From NCBI GenBank assembly GCA_026724425.1, contig JAIUCV010000008.1:23508369-23572368 (forward strand): DNA of 64,000 nt. The letters are read 5' to 3'. The notes below the pieces were generated by a model. It did not search any database. It was not told where the DNA came from and worked only from the letters and a program-made list of their open reading frames with translations. The first letter of the stretch is position 1, and the number at the start of each line of letters is the position of its first letter. The DNA comes from Erythrophleum ivorense. Taxonomy: Eukaryota; Streptophyta; Magnoliopsida; Fabales; Fabaceae. Position numbers and translations under genes: made by a program. This document shows, in pieces, positions 36,101 to 50,826 of the stretch.

Positions 36101-38971
36101 GTAGAAGCAATATGGAATATTATAAAACAAAATGAAATGGGGCCCACACTTATACACATGCATGTAGCTACGGGCAATGAGAATTAAAGAAGAGGTAGCC
36201 CATGAAATTATTAAAAATTCACGTGAGAATGAGGCAAGGGCTGAGCACGTGAATAACGCATTCATTCCATGAATTTTTTATCGTAATTCACAATATTCCA
36301 TTCATTCAAATACACCATCCAGATAGCATCCATTCCATTCCACTTCGTCCGACAACCACTCCACGCCATCTCCTCCATTCCCATTCCATCTCCACTCAAA
36401 TGAAGCTCTAATCCACCTTGTGATTAGCTAAGAGGAAGGCTCTTGAGTTGAAGCTTGAATCCAAGGATTAGAACCAAAATTTTGGACTAAGATTCTCTTT
36501 TTTTTTCAGCACTTTTCTTTTCTTATACTCTCTTGGTTAATATTGTATTTGATTAGGAATGTGTGTTATCTATAGTCAATGGTTAGTTAGATACTAATTA
36601 GGATATTTTTTGTTGATTAATTGATTAGATTAAACACTAGATTTTTCATTATTCTCTAATTTCCCATGTATGCCAGAAGGTGTTCGATGAAATGCATGAG
36701 TGAGATTATGTGCTTGATTGTTTGATTTGAGGATTTCTTAGTGCTTAGTTGGCCAATTAAACATCTTAAGGTAATGATTCAAAGGCTAATTAATCAGTTA
36801 ATCAATCAAATTAAGTGTTCATTGATCATGAAGACAAGAATTGACGATTTAATACAGAATTGAGGTTTCAATTCAACATTAAATTATTAGTCTCTTGATT
36901 CTTACGTGGTAACTCAAGATAATTTATGTTGGACACAATTAGGGACTCTTAGACCAGAATTAATAACAATTGAATTAGGATAAGGATAGTGAATACCAAG
37001 GAACGAATCCAAAGCTAGTCACAAGTCTATCATTCAATCATAATCCATACAATTAGGTAGTTAGTCATTTTAATTCAATTTCATTTTAATTAGTTTAAGT
37101 CAATCAAACCCCCCTTAGTTAGGAAATTTTTAGAGTCTTTTAACACTTAGAAAACCCAATTAAACATTAAACTCCATTTCTAAGGGAGATGACCTAGGTT
37201 GTGCCACTAACTATAAAATCTAATTCAACCTAGTTTTATTTTCAGGGTTACATGACACGACCAGTCAGAAGGTCCATCTAGCTCAAACGCTCTTAAGTGT
37301 AAGTGTCAAGAGAAAGAAAGCCAAGAAAAAGAATAAAACCAAGTGTGTTAGTGGCAATTGAGTTCTTATGCTTTAAAGTAGCTTTATCTCTTTTTCTTGC
37401 ATACTTTTGAATGCTTGTATATGTTGTTGCTTGATGCATTCATGAAATATGTTTATCATGATTTCCATAATGAGCTTTATGTATGAGTATGAGATGTTTT
37501 TGGCCCTAACCTCCCTTAAGGCATGGAATTAAACACAGTAGCTCTTCCTTGACCCCAGGTTTAGAAGAGTTGAGCCTAACAAGTTTATGATAAAGCCCTA
37601 GATAGAGAATGAATGAGTTTTTATGTTTTATGATACATTTGATTCATATGAGACATTAGCATTGCATTCTTGCACCACATGCATGGCATACATTCATGAC
37701 ATTCTTATATATATTGAATTGGTTGAGATTAACTACTGAGATTCTTCCAAATCTCACCCCTAATACTCCTACTAACCATTTCAATTTCACCAAGTCAAAA
37801 CCAAGATCAAAAGAGAGCTTAAATACTAGGAAATTTTTGTATTAGCCATTATGTTGTAATAGATTATATTATATGTATGTAAATGATGCTTTACATGTAC
37901 TATGATAAACCTATGATGTATATCATGATAATATGCTATGTCTTATTGTAGAACCATGTGTAAAAGTATAAGAATTGCAATGTATGACTATTTGTGGCAA
38001 GGTACATGTATTATGGTAGAGTTTGATATATGAGATGACGTGGTGGATACATGTAATTTTGGGTATCCAAGGGTCAAATGTTGATCCAACAATTTTGGAA
38101 TGATATAGAATGGTTAGAAAAGCCATTTAGGATAAAAGAAATGTACTCAAAGTGAAAAAAAACTAGTTGGACACCATATGGTCCAAATTGGTACCAAAAG
38201 TGTCCTAAATTTGCCATCAACAACTTGTATGTCAAAAGTGGGCTAAATGACCTAGTTTGAGCCTAAGATTTGGCATGCATTTAGACATCTCCTAGAGCTT
38301 TTTGTCAAGATAAGAACCATAATTTTTAGAGTTGTATAAAATATTTTGTCAATTAAGTCCTAGTACTGTTCACATAAAATAGTTCTAATATTTCATCTCT
38401 TTTAGGGGTCAAATGAAGTCTAATGTTCATAACATTTTATAAATATATAGTTGACATTATAAGCTTTCCATGGCCATTGAAAGCACCCAATTTGGAGTTG
38501 TGTTGCTCAAGATATGCAATTTCAAAATTTTGGTCTGCTACATGGCTTCCTACCCAACTAGTGTTACTATTCCATTACTTTTGGTTAGGCAAATGAACTC
38601 AATTTTGCCTAAATTTTTTACAACATATTCACATCTAGAGCTTTCCATAAACATCTAATTTGCATGATTTAGAGTTGTATAGTCTGAGTTATAAATTTTC
38701 AAAATTAGTATAGATTTTATGTGTACGTTGTCATTGTATGTCCTATGGAGTTTTCATGTGTTCCACGAGCTAACCATGGTATATTAGACATGAACAAACT
38801 TGTTCATGATAAAAATAAATTAAGGAAAAGAAATAATCAAGTTTGGACACCTATAGCTCAAAATGACCCATAAATAGTTCAATTTTAGTGTTAAAAAGCT
38901 TGTGTATGGATGTGAACTTTGCTATTATCTTCATATATTGTATGAATGAACCAAGTAAGCTAGGTATGACA
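33180..38971 (+). mobile_element. LTR-A, TSD AGAAA/GGAAA, interrupted by LTR-D
   Basis: The element starts TGTAATATCTGG at 33180 and ends TAGGTATGACA at 38971. The flanks AGAAA (33175-33179) and GGAAA (38972-38976) differ at one base, and the LTR-B host continues correctly across it. Removing the LTR-D insert leaves about 3.3 kb. The internal sequence follows the LTR-A plan, including the fused cystosine/adenine-poor 'AAATTGAGTTTTTCAAGATTC' stretch near 33430. No internal region lies between the TSDs, so it is a solo LTR. Frames at 33850-34041, 37923-38126 and 38470-38658 are LTR sequence. Confidence 0.85.
34781..37267 (+). mobile_element. Solo LTR-D, 2487 bp, TSD GCAGG/GAAGG
   Basis: The element starts TGACAAGCATG at 34781 and ends CGACCAGTCA at 37267. 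The flanks GCAGG and GAAGG differ at one base. It runs parallel to 7585-9664 from start to end, with shared landmarks such as GGATAAGGATAGTG(A/G)ATACC and GGGAGATGACCTAGGTTG. The central part is purine-rich on the plus strand. It contains CACGTG at 35393-35398, 36220-36225 and 36246-36251. Several minus-strand frames (35290-36265) are cysteine-, leucine- and serine-rich and do not resemble a known protein. Confidence 0.82.
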
Positions 38972-41900
38972 GGAAATACTAAAGTTGCAACTTGGGCACT
39001 CTCCCCCATGACTTAATTGGGTTTTGGAACTAAAATATACAAAAATCCCGATCCTTGCTTTAACTTAAGCTAACCATGCCACAGTGAGGTTTCCCTTGGG
39101 CCTCACTATTTACAATCTCTTAAGTCTTGCCATGATAAGCCTACATAGCATCGTAGTGAGAGTGCCTATTGAGACACCTCCAAGGAACTTGCCTAATTCT
39201 CGCCATGGCAAGCCTCTCTTGTGCCACAACAAGATTACTCTCTAAAACACTCTCTCCCTTCTTTTCTTGAGTTGCACTATAGCAAAGTGCTTGTACCATG
39301 ACACATTTAGCTTTTATTACCCCCCAAATGAGTTTGTCCGTGACTTAAGTAGTTTTGGCCGTGACTTAAAATTCCTCTAATCCTAAACTCTCAAATATTC
39401 ACCCCAACCATTTGATACACTTACTATTAAAGTTCTAGGGTCCTTTTATGCCTAAATTGCATGGTTTTAATGACCTACTAACTCTTATATACCTCAATTT
39501 ACTAATTCTTATTATTCAAGGACTTAAGGATAGTTTATATCAATTAGCCCTCACTACATATCATCAAGCTTACCCATTATGACAGCAAAAAAGTGCTTGG
39601 AGCTATTAGGGACAATATCAAAGTGTGCAATTCCTTACCATTTGATCTCAGACTACTCTGGACAAGTTTCATTAGTCCAAATAGACTTGCTCTCAACCTC
39701 AAATTGTTAAAGTATCCTCAGGCTTATAATATGGCTATGATACCACACTCAAGGCATAAATATTAGTAAAAATATTCATATATCAAAAATTAAGGCTATA
39801 CATTCATATAATAGCAAAATCCTTATTCATAAATTACCATTTAAACTTTATACATACATATTAGTTCATAATTGTTCAATAATGCCATTACATCTGAATT
39901 CTTGTGAATTAAAATCTAATCTTAGGGAATGCATCTCAAATTAAAAATATCAAAATACCTATACTTGGCAAAAATGAATAGATCATGATGTTATACAAGT
40001 TAAATTAGACAAAAATTAGCATCTATACAAAATCAATAATTCCTAGTGCAGGAGTCCCACACAAGGTCTAAACCTAGAGGTGCTCATCCATCTACTTCCC
40101 CTTTTCTTTAGCTAGGAAACATTCACCTGAAGTTGTTAGCCCATGAAACGAGGTAAGAAGAGAATCTCAGTAACCAAAGAGAAATTCCATATATATATGA
40201 AAATTAATCAACATAAATACATATTATAAAGGAAACGCCAAAGGAATAACATACTCAGCAAATGAACTAATTAAACTACTAGTGACTATTATTTTATACT
40301 AGTAATCACATACAACATGTTAATGACTAATAATAGGAGGAAAGGGCCATCTACGATGCCAACTCCCCATTGAACATGCTCACAGCTTAGTGCGTTCATT
40401 GAGTCTAATCACAACTCAATGCCAAATCATAGGATAATGCATAGGTGGCAGCATGATCATAGCTCTACTAAGGACATGCTCACTGTCCAAAATGTAATAC
40501 CTAGTTTTTCTTACTCATCCATGATCATTAGCAACTACCCTTACCATACAGTCATACTTCATATAGCAAATTTTGATCCATTTGGGTACCAAACAATGCC
40601 ACAAGAGTCTAAAGTTGGGTTTTTCTTTTCCTTTATTCATTTTTATCATGAACAAACTTATTCTAACTAATTAATTCAAAAAGTACACATTAAAAGCATG
40701 AAAACACTCATGGACTTGAAATGGTATAATCCCCAAATTTTGCACTAACTTCAGAAAATGCATATCTTACGCTACAAAGCTTTCCATAGGTGTCTATGGA
40801 AAGCTTGAAATGTGAAATACATGCTTAAAAAACAAATTTATTTGAGCCATGAAAATCTAATGGAACAATAACTAACTCAGAGTATGAACAATAATAAGTT
40901 CATATATTAGACCCCAACTTCAAAAATGTATAACTTTTGCTACACAACTTTGATTTATGCAAACTCAGTGGCCACAGAAAGTTTATAATGCCAACTATAT
41001 GTAAAATTGCATGAGTATTAAAGCTCATTTGACCCCTCAAACACATAAAATATTAAAACTGACCATACGAACAATATAAAGGGCCAAAACAAAAGTTCTA
41101 TAGAACTTTAGAAATTCATGAAATATTTTGTACAACAAAAATTTTAGTTTTTAGCTTGTTAGAAAACTCTACTAAGGTATAATTGCATGCCAAATCTTAG
41201 ATTCAAACTAAATCATTTAGACTACTTTTGACATTAAAGTTGTTTAGGCCTTATTTAGAACAAAGTTTGGGATGAAAATGGACCATTTGGTATCCAATTG
41301 GGATTCTTCCACTTTGAGCATATTTCATTCATCCTAATTGACATTTCTAACCATTCCATTACCTGCCAAGATGCTTGGTGTAATGTTCAATTTTCTTAAA
41401 AATTTTAGAAATGGACAAGTTATAAAAGGAAGTCCCCTAAATAGAAAGATTTAAAGCCAAATAAAATTAGGACAATAATATAGAAAATTGAAAATGAAGA
41501 TACAAGGCTTAAGATGCCCAAAAACTAGAGTCAGAGTAGCTAAATAAAATCAAACAAAACCCAATGGCATTTTTTATAATTTTGAACAACTTTTAGAAAA
41601 CTCAAAATTTTTAAATGAAAAAATTGAGCTTTTTGGGGTTCTTAGAGGCCCTAAAAATTATAGGTGTAATATCTAGTTCTCTGAAAGCGAGAGAAAACGC
41701 GAGAAATGTAATGTACAGTTTCTTCGTAAACGAACAAAATTCATTGGATACAAAAAGAAACCCCCCAGATAGAGTGGTTTGAGGTTCTAAAAAATTTAAG
41801 TAGCATTCTAGACTCCTAAAAATGAAATCACAAGCTCAAATGGAAAGAAAAAATAGAGTTAGAATAAAGAAACGAATTTGAATGAAAGGTTAACGAAACG

Positions 41901-44900
41901 TAATAGCATTTTTGTAATTTTGAGCAACATTTGAAATTCTCACAGGAAGGCCTTTTAAATGAAAGTTTTAAGTTCTCCGGGGTTTTCAAAGGCTCTGAAA
42001 ACCATGGAAAGCCCTAAGATAAATAAAACCCCTCCGGTGGATGTTTTCTAACGTTAATTGGCCCAAACTTTGACAAATTCATTCAGGAAGGTTTTAGCTC
42101 CAAATTAAATGATTCCAAAGACATTTTATAAGATTGAGGACCTAATTTCATAATGGAAAAGATGGTTCTCAAAAAGGAGCAAAAAAAATTAGAAACAAAA
42201 ATGCCAAGAACCAAGGACAAAAATGGAATTTTTGGAAAATGGAAGCTTCTTGAACCCTCTTTATATTTCACCCTTCTTTTCCCCTCTTCTAGACTGACCT
42301 AATTCTGTCCCAAAACTAAAGGAGAAAGCCAACTCTTAGGCACACCGAAAGAGAAGGTTTTGGAGGGAGAAAAAGCAAGGAAAAGGTAGGAAATTCTATG
42401 AAATTTCAAGCTCTTTTTTTAGCAACATGTTTTTCCTCCTTCTTCCCTTTCTCCCTATGGTTTTCTTAAAGTTTTTGGTGGTGTTTTGAGGGCAAAACAA
42501 AAGGGAAAATTCGGATTTGAAGAGAGGAGGCCAAGTAAAGTGAGAAACAAGCAAGAAGAAGCAAGGAAACAAGGTAAAATCTCACTTTAATGGTAGCTAC
42601 TTCCTTCCCCTTTCTTCCTTGGCTTGCCCCATGTATGTAGCTTCAAGAAGGCTTGGAATTTAGGCAGAATCAAGGGTGAATCCCAGGAATTTAAGGGAGG
42701 AGAATAAGAATATGCAAAGAAATTCAAGTGAAAGCCATTGATTTTCAAGATAGCAAACCTAGGGTTTCATGGGCTCTCTTAAAAATCTAATTTGATGTAA
42801 TTGTTCCTAGGACTAAATGAGTGTTTGGATGAGCTCTTGAGATCCTTAGAAAGATCCTCATATGCATCTTCCATCAAGAAAATGAAGCAAACCTACTTGG
42901 TACTCATATGGAGCATGATTTCGGCCTAAGCTAGAAAGAGTACCAAGAGGGAGTTTTAATTTGTTCCAAGCTTAGTTTTCAGTCATATATGATGGAAGAA
43001 GATGAGAGGAAGCCTTGGAAAAATTTTAGAAGCCATAGAAAGTGAAATGGTATCATAAGTTCTATATTATGGCTTAAAGAAGCAACACCTAGCTAGGCTC
43101 CCTGATTTGATTGTGTGATGACTCCAAGAGGTTTAAATGGAGTCAAAAATCATAAATAGATGGAGAGAATGGAGCTAAGATGATGTTTTCTTAAAGTTGC
43201 TTCATTAAGTGCATTATGGAACCATAAAAGGGTTATATGAACCACCTAGCTTTTCTAGTAAATGTATGGCCTTAGAATTTGATTCAAGAGTATAATTGGC
43301 TTCCATATGATGTGTCTAGGCTAAGAGAAATGATCTCCACCTCCTTGTGTGTGTGAGGTCAAAGGAAAGGACTTAAGTCTTATGGAAAAAGTATGCTTGT
43401 GTAGCAAAGGTAGCTTTTTCCACTTTCTCTCATGCATGAATGTGTGCTTACCTTGTCTTTGGATGTGTGTATGTGTGTTTTAAGCCATGAAAAGTGTTCT
43501 AGCATGATTTCATATGCCATGGTACCATGATGATGTTTTATGCATTCAAATAATATTTTATATGCTTGCCTTAGTTTGCTTAAGTGTGGAGAAGTCAAAA
43601 ACCCTCTAGCCATAGTGAGGATGGCTGAGAACCCTTAAAATTGGTTGAGACAAAATAAAGAGTCTCCCAAGAGTGAGGTTGAGTCAAAACTTCCTTGAGA
43701 TAATAGGTGAGGCAAGTTCAAAATCCATAAGTGAATGAATATGACTAATCCACTTACTTGGCAAGCCTATATATGCTATGTATGAATTGTTCAAATGCTA
43801 AAGGTGTTTCTTGAATGCTCACACATTTCAATATATCCATGCATGCATTTTCAAGGCTTTTATTGCATACTTTATGTGTGATTGAAAGGGATATGAGCTA
43901 CTGGGATTTTTTAAATCTTATCTTGTAACACCATAATTTCTAACTCATCTCATGCTATTAAATGGCATAATATCATGATCCATATGGATTTTCCATAGAA
44001 AAAGCAAGGAAAATAGGATTAATTTTGCATTGCGTCATATCTAAAAATCTCAATCGATGTCATGTGGACCATATGAGCTCATACTATGCATTCTCATATT
44101 TAATTACATCATTACAACTCATTTGCATCATAAAATCATACCTACAACTCATGGAAACCGAAACGGAGCATGGAGAGTAGAAGCTCATTCTTGCCCAGAA
44201 TTGGCCTTTTTTCTAGGAAAACTTTGGAAAATCATAACTAAGTCTAGAAAAATTAAAATCATGAAATTATGGTCATTCTAGAAAGATTAGGATGTCTACT
44301 TCACACTAAAAATATGTCTAGATCATAACATTCATCACAGAGGACATTTGACATTCAAAATGGTTCAAAGGTCTGACTGAATTTTGGAACTATCACAGAA
44401 TTCTACAGAAAATTTTGAAAATGTCCAATTAATTCCAAAAAAATCCAATCCATAAAAATGATACCAATATGGAAGGTTATGGATGTTAACTAGAGAGGAA
44501 AAATATCTCTAGATCAGTTCATCAAGCCCAGGCCTCAAAATTTAATGGAACAGTACTTCTGGTCGGGCAAAGTTACTGATATTGGATAGAAACTTCAAAA
44601 ATTCATATCTTCCTCCTTAGACCTCCAAATGAGGCACTTCTAGTTGGTACGAGTCACTGTCATTGCCTAGTTTTTCTATATAAAATGTCATGGTAATTGA
44701 ACATCATTTGAATCTCGTGTGATAGAAAATAATTTCAGACCAAATGAATAGTGTAGCAGACCAAAACCATAAATTTTGCCAACTTTAAAAAATCATCAAA
44801 TATTCTGTAGTCCTCAAAAAATTATGATCTTTAGCTTTCCAAAAATCTCTTAATGAGGCCTAATTGTATGTCAAATTTCAGATCAAGATTAACTCATTTG

Positions 44901-46935
44901 GCTAAAAAGTGATATAGGGTTCCATTATGGTTAAATTTGGTTCCATATAGGATACCAAATGTGCCAAATGGTTTTCCCTTGGTTGTGGCACCTTTTGGGC
45001 AAGTCTAAAAGTACATTTGAGACTTAAGTGAGCTACCCAAATGGTCTCAAACCTCATGTATCTTATTTTGGCTATTCAACCCACACTTATGCACATTTCT
45101 ATCATACTTTTACATTGCATAATTTGGCATCTCATGCTCAAAATGTAAGCCAGAAGGCATACATTATATTCATATATTTAAAAATTATATAATGTCATAT
45201 TTATACATGTCTCAAGGTTCATAGTACATTTACAACATCATATACATAATGAACTATCATTATGGTTCCAAAATGGACAAAATAAGGCATAAGCTTGTCA
45301 ATCTCCCTTTTTCATGGTTGTTGACTTCCTTCACCATAATTACTTAGTCCACCTAGCATGTTAGATCATTGGAGATGAGGGAATGAGATTCAAAGAATCC
45401 TAATAGCTCATCTCCCATTCAATCATACATAATATATGCAAAGCAAGCTTTACAAATGCATGCATGGAGAAAATGGAAACATGGACATTTTAAAAGCAAA
45501 CTTGGCATGTAAACAACTCATACAAATCACTCAAGAGCTCACCAAGTGTTTGGATTGGCCTTACACTTCTCCTCATGGATTTTGGACTTGCCTCACCTAT
45601 TCTTTGAGCACTTTGGACTTAACCATACTTTTGGGAGTTTACTTTGCTTTTGGGAGACTCTTTACTTTGTTTCAACCAAGCTCAAGGGTTCTTAGCTCAT
45701 CCTCACCAAAGGGAAGAGTTCTTGGCCTCTCCATGCTTAAGTAAACTCATATAAACATCATGTATTCATTTGAAAACATAACATGGCATCAAGAATCATG
45801 GCATATAAAGGCATGCTAGCATGCTTTCATAGCTTGAAAAGACACATACACACATTCTAAAGCAAGCTAAACACATATCCATGCATGAGAGAAGGTGGAG
45901 AGAGCTACCTTGCACATAATTACACACTTTTCTCTTAGAATTCAAGCCTCCTTTCTTCGCCATACACCCACAAATTGGTGCAGATAGTTTCTCTTGGCCT
46001 AAATACAATTTATGGGAGCCAATTAGGTTCATGAAATAATTTCTAGGGCCATACAACTTACTTAAACACTAGTTGGCTCTTTAACCCCCATTATGGTCCA
46101 TATTTGCACCTAATGAAGCAACACCCCTCAAACCATTTCTAGGCCTCATTCTTTCTTTTCAAATATAATTCTTGAATCCTTTTAAACCTCTTGGAGTCAT
46201 CACACTATTAAAACAAAAGGCCTAGCATCATGTTGCTTCTTTAGGTCATAATATGGAACCTAAGGCACCAAATCAATTTCTATGAGTTCTAAATTTTTTC
46301 CAAGGCCTCCCCTCACTTTCATTCATCAAATATGCCTCAAGAATGGCCTTAGAAAAATTTAAAACTCTCCCCTAGTACTCAAACTCTCTTTGGCTGAGAC
46401 ATGCCTAAGTTTAGGGCTTCTTGGAGTTGTCTTGATTTTCTTGAAGGAAGAAGCTTGTGAGGAGCATCTTAGGTGCCTCAAGAACTTATTTATACTCTAA
46501 ATTAGACCTAGGAAGCATCACATAAATTCAGAATTCAGAAGGTATACTAGAAACCTTAGGTTTTGCATCTTGAATCCTAATGCCTATTTTATGATTTTCT
46601 TTGCATATTCTTATTCCTCTCCATCAAATACCTAAGAATCATGCTTGGTCGGGCTCGAAAATCAGATCTTCCTAGGGTTCTTAGTGTAGGTCAAAATGGA
46701 GAAAGAAAGAACATCAACATAGCTACCATAGAATACATTTTTAAATTGTTTCCTTAGTTAGTTTGACTTGAATCTTGTTTTCTCCAAGCTCTTCTCTCCA
46801 AATCTGAAAATTCCCTTCTGTTCTTCCTAAAGACTTGAATTTTTCCTCCTTCTTCCCTTCTCTTTGTGTGCCACTCTCCAAGGGCTTTGCTTTTGATTTG
46901 GGGTTAGAAAATCTGAAGTGAAATGAGGGAGGGTG

Positions 46936-49900
46936 TGTAACACCATAATTCTAGCTCATCTCATGCCTTTGAATAGTATAATTATCATGAAAGATATATA
47001 TAATTCTCATAGAGGAAGCATGAAGATTTGAACTTTTATTTGCATGTCACCATATCTAAAAATCCATTCGGTGCCACATGGATCGGGTGAACTCATAGTA
47101 TGCCCCCTCATATTTAATTACATGATTACAACTCCCTTGTATCACAAAAACATGCCTACAACTCATAGAAACTGAAAAGAGACATGGGAGATGGCTATTC
47201 ATTCTCGGTCAGCACTGGCCTCAATTCTGGGCAAACTTTGAAAAATCATAACTAAATCTAAAAAAATTGAAATCATGCAATCTTGGTCATTCTGGAAAGC
47301 TTGGGATGTCTACTTCATGATAAAAATATGTAGAGCATTTGACATGAGAAATTGTCTGGAGGTCGGATTGGATTCTGGTACTGTCACAGTTTACTGATAT
47401 GAACTTCAAAAATGTCCAATTAATTCTACAAAAATCCAATTTATGATAATGATACCAATATGGAAAGATGTGGATGTTAACTAGAGGTGGAAAATATCTC
47501 CAAATCAGTTCATCAAGACCAGATCTCAGAAATTGATGGAACAGTACTTCTGGTCGGACTAGGTTACTGATACTGGACAGAAACTTCAAAAATTCATATC
47601 TCCCTCTCCAGACCTCCAAATGAGGTGCTTCTAGTTGACATGAGTCACTGTGATTATCTAGTTTCTCTGTACAAAATTTCGTGGCAATTGGACATCATTT
47701 GAATTTTGGGTGATAGAAAACAATTTCGGACCAAATGAATAGTGCAGCAAACCAGAAACATGAATTTTGCCAACTTTGAAAAATCCTCAAATATTCTGTA
47801 GACCTCCAAAAATTATGATCTTTAGCTTTCCAGAAAGATCTCAATGAGACCTAATTGGTTGCCAAATCTCAGATAAAGACTAACTCATTTAGCCAAAAAG
47901 TGATATAAGGTTCCATTATGGTCAAATTTGGCTCCATATGAGGTACCAAATTTGCCAAATGGCCTTCTCTTAGTTGTGGCACCTTTTGGGCATGTCTAAA
48001 AGCACATTTGAGACTTGTGTAAGCTACCCAAATGGACCCAAACCTCATGCATCTCATTTTGGCCATTCAACCCACACTTATGCATACATTCATCAAAGTT
48101 TCATATTGCACACTTTGGCCTTACATACTCAAAATAAGTGCTATAGGTCATATATCATTTTTATACATCTAAACATCACATAATAGTATAGTTACATATG
48201 TCTCAAGGTGTATGGTACATATACAATATTGTATACACTATGAACCATTATTATGGTTCCAAAATGGCTAAAATAACATATAGGCTTGTCAATCCTTGCT
48301 CTTCATGGTTGTTGGCTCCCTTCACCCATAATTACTTGGTCCACCTAGCATGTTAGATCATTGGAGAGGAGGGGATGAGATTCAAAGAATCCCAATAGCT
48401 CATCTCCTATTCAATCACACATAATATGTGTAAAGCAAGCTTTACAAATGCATGCATAGAGGAAATAAAAGCCATGGACATTTTAAAGCAAACTTGACAT
48501 GTGAACGACTCATATAAATCATTCAAGAGCTCATCAAGCGTTTGGATTGGCCTCACACTTCTCCTCATAGATTTTGGATTTGCCTCACCCATTCTTGAGC
48601 ATTTTGGACTCAACCATGCTCTTGGGAGCCCACTTTGCTTTTGGGAGACTCTTTGCTTTGTCTCAACCAAGCTCGAGTGTTCTTGGCTCATCCTCACCCA
48701 AGGGAAGAGTTCTTGGCCTCTCCACACTCAAGTAAACTGATACAAATATCATGCACTCATTAGAAAACATAACATGGTATCAAAGATCATAGCATATAAA
48801 GGAATGCTAGTATACTTTTCATAGCTTGAAATTATACATACACACATTCTAAAACAAGCTAAACAAACATCCATGCATGAGAGAAGATTGAGAGAGCTAC
48901 TTTGCATAATTTCACACACTTTTTCCTTAGCTTTCAAGCCTCCTCTTTCGGCCACACACGTACAATTTGGTGGAGATAGTTTCTCTTGGCCTAGATATAA
49001 TTTATGAGAGCCAATTAGGTCTATGAAACATATTCTAAGGCTACATCACTTGATAAAAGACTAGATTGCTCTATAGGCTCCATTATGGTCCGTAATCATA
49101 CCTAATGAAGCAACACCCATCAAATGACTTCTAGGCCTCATTCTTTCTTTTCAATTATGATTCTTGACTCCTTTTAAACCTCTTAGAGTCATCACATCAT
49201 TAAAACAAAGGGCCTAGCATCATGTTGCTTCTTTAGGTCCTAATATGGAACCTATGGCACCAATTCACTTCCTTTGAGTTCTAAATTTTTTCCAAGGCCT
49301 CTACTCATCTTCACTCATCACATATGACTCAAGAATGGCCTTAGAAAAATTTAAAACTCTCCCTAGTTATAGGAACATGCCTAGGCCGAAACTATGGGGA
49401 GAAGAAGAGTCCATGACCTTCTTGATTTTTCCTTGATGGGAGACACACTTGGGAGGCTTCCTAGAGGTCTTAGGAGCTCAATCAAATACTCACACATGCA
49501 AGGAAACTCATATATCAAATCATTTTTTGCAAAGTGTTCAAGAGCTCTACACTTTTCTAGCTTAGAGTTCATTGATTTTTCTTGCAATTTCTTTGCTTTC
49601 TTAGATGGGAGGTGCATGTGGGAAGCTCTCTAGGGGTCTTAGGAGCATGTTTAAATATTCAATTAAGCCTAAGAATATTCATGTTAAATCAGATTTGCAA
49701 GGGAGCATTTGGATCCCTAATGGTTCCATCTTGTTTCCTAATGCCCCTTTCTTGATTCTATTGGTTCATTCTTAATCCTTGCACTCCAAAACCTCTACTC
49801 CCTCCATGAATTGGACAGAAAATAGGCCCTAAGAATTGGGCTCATGGTGTCCAAATTCGTGCAAGAGGAAGGGGGAGTTAGAAACTACCAAAGAATGAAA

Positions 49901-50800
49901 GTTTTACCTTGTTTTCTTGCTTCCTTTGGCTTGTTCTTTCACTTGGTTGGCTTACTCCCTCAATTTTCGAAATTTCCCTCTCTGTTCTGCTCCAAAAATA
50001 GCACCAAACTCTCCATTAAAATCATAGAAAGAAAGCTTGAGAGGAGAGGAGCAAGGTTCAAGAAGGAAGGATATGGAATTTCTTAAAGTTTCTTACCTTT
50101 TTCTTCAATTTCTTCCTCCAAAATCCTCCTCCTCTTGTGTGCCTAAGAAGCTGGAGTTTTCCTCTCTGTTTTGGGCAGAAGAAAGACGATAAAAAATGAG
50201 GGCAAGGGAGAGTGTGAGAAAGAGAGTGTATTAAAAGCAAAAGAATTCCAAAAATTCCCATTTCGTCTCTCGTTTTTGGCATTTTTGTTTCTAATATGTT
50301 TTAGCTCCTTTTTGAGAACCGTCTTTTCTATCATAAAATTTAGGTCCTCAATCTTATAAAATGCCTTTGGAATCACTCAATTTGGAGCTAAAACCTTCCT
50401 GAACGATTCGGTCAAAATTCAGGCTCACCGCTGTTGGAAAATGTATACCGAAAGGGCTTTAACTGTCCCGGGACTTCCCATAGTCTTCAGGGCCTCTAAG
50501 AACCCCAAAGAACTTAAAACTTTCATTTAAAAAGCCCTTCTGTGAGTTTTTCAAAAAGCACCCATATTTACGAAAATGCCACTAGCCTTTCGACAAATTT
50601 TTCGAATCACTCTGGCCTTGATTTCTAGGCAACTCAAGGCTTAAATCCTCATTTTCCATTATTTAGAATTTTATCATAATTTTATTTGGCCCCAATTCCT
50701 TCTATTTTAGGGACTTTCTTTTATATTTAGCCTATTTTTTACGTTTACGGAGAAACCGAACATTGTGTTTCTCACGTTTATGGAGGGACCGGATGTTACA
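46936..50800 (-). mobile_element. Solo LTR-A, 3865 bp, TSD GGGTG, nest layer 4
   Basis: The element starts TGTAACACC at 46936 and ends CCGGATGTTACA at 50800, with perfect GGGTG duplications on both sides (46931-46935 and 50801-50805). It is uninterrupted and is the longest clean LTR-A here. It ended up about 17 bp from the TATA-like box of the LTR-A it entered. Tandem array 48535-48725. All frames between 47287 and 50376 fall inside this LTR and are not gene candidates. Confidence 0.93.
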
Positions 50801-50816
50801 GGGTGTGAGGCGCCAC

Positions 50817-50826
50817 CTATATATAG
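50817..50826 (-). promoter_or_regulatory. TATA-like box of LTR-A (43924-51375)
   Basis: The palindromic word CTATATATAG is about 550 bp from the LTR start at 51375, the same offset as in the copy at 1391-5084. The GGGTG insertion site of the next LTR-A is immediately downstream in the transcribed direction. Confidence 0.5.

Larger units (their letters stand above)
32790..40492 (-). mobile_element. Reverse LTR-B, interrupted by LTR-A at 33180-38971
   Basis: The pieces 32790-33179 and 38972-40492 are successive parts of one LTR-B in reverse orientation. The first reads ACAACCTTAACTCCTAATCAC, corresponding to the family's GACCCTAAC-type terminus read backwards. The second begins in the GC-richer zone (CATGCCACAGTGAGG, CTCGCCATGGCAAGCC) and reaches the family's central part before 40493, where another LTR-A begins. 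The exact left terminus is blurred because it abuts the LTR-A end GGTATTACA. The rest of this LTR-B presumably lies beyond the right edge of the window. Confidence 0.7.

Noticed and set aside
35290..36265. Membrane protein genes on the minus strand, suggested by leucine- and phenylalanine-rich frames
   Set aside because: They are the complement of the purine-rich centre of LTR-D. They are overlapping and not conserved in frame with the other LTR-D copies.
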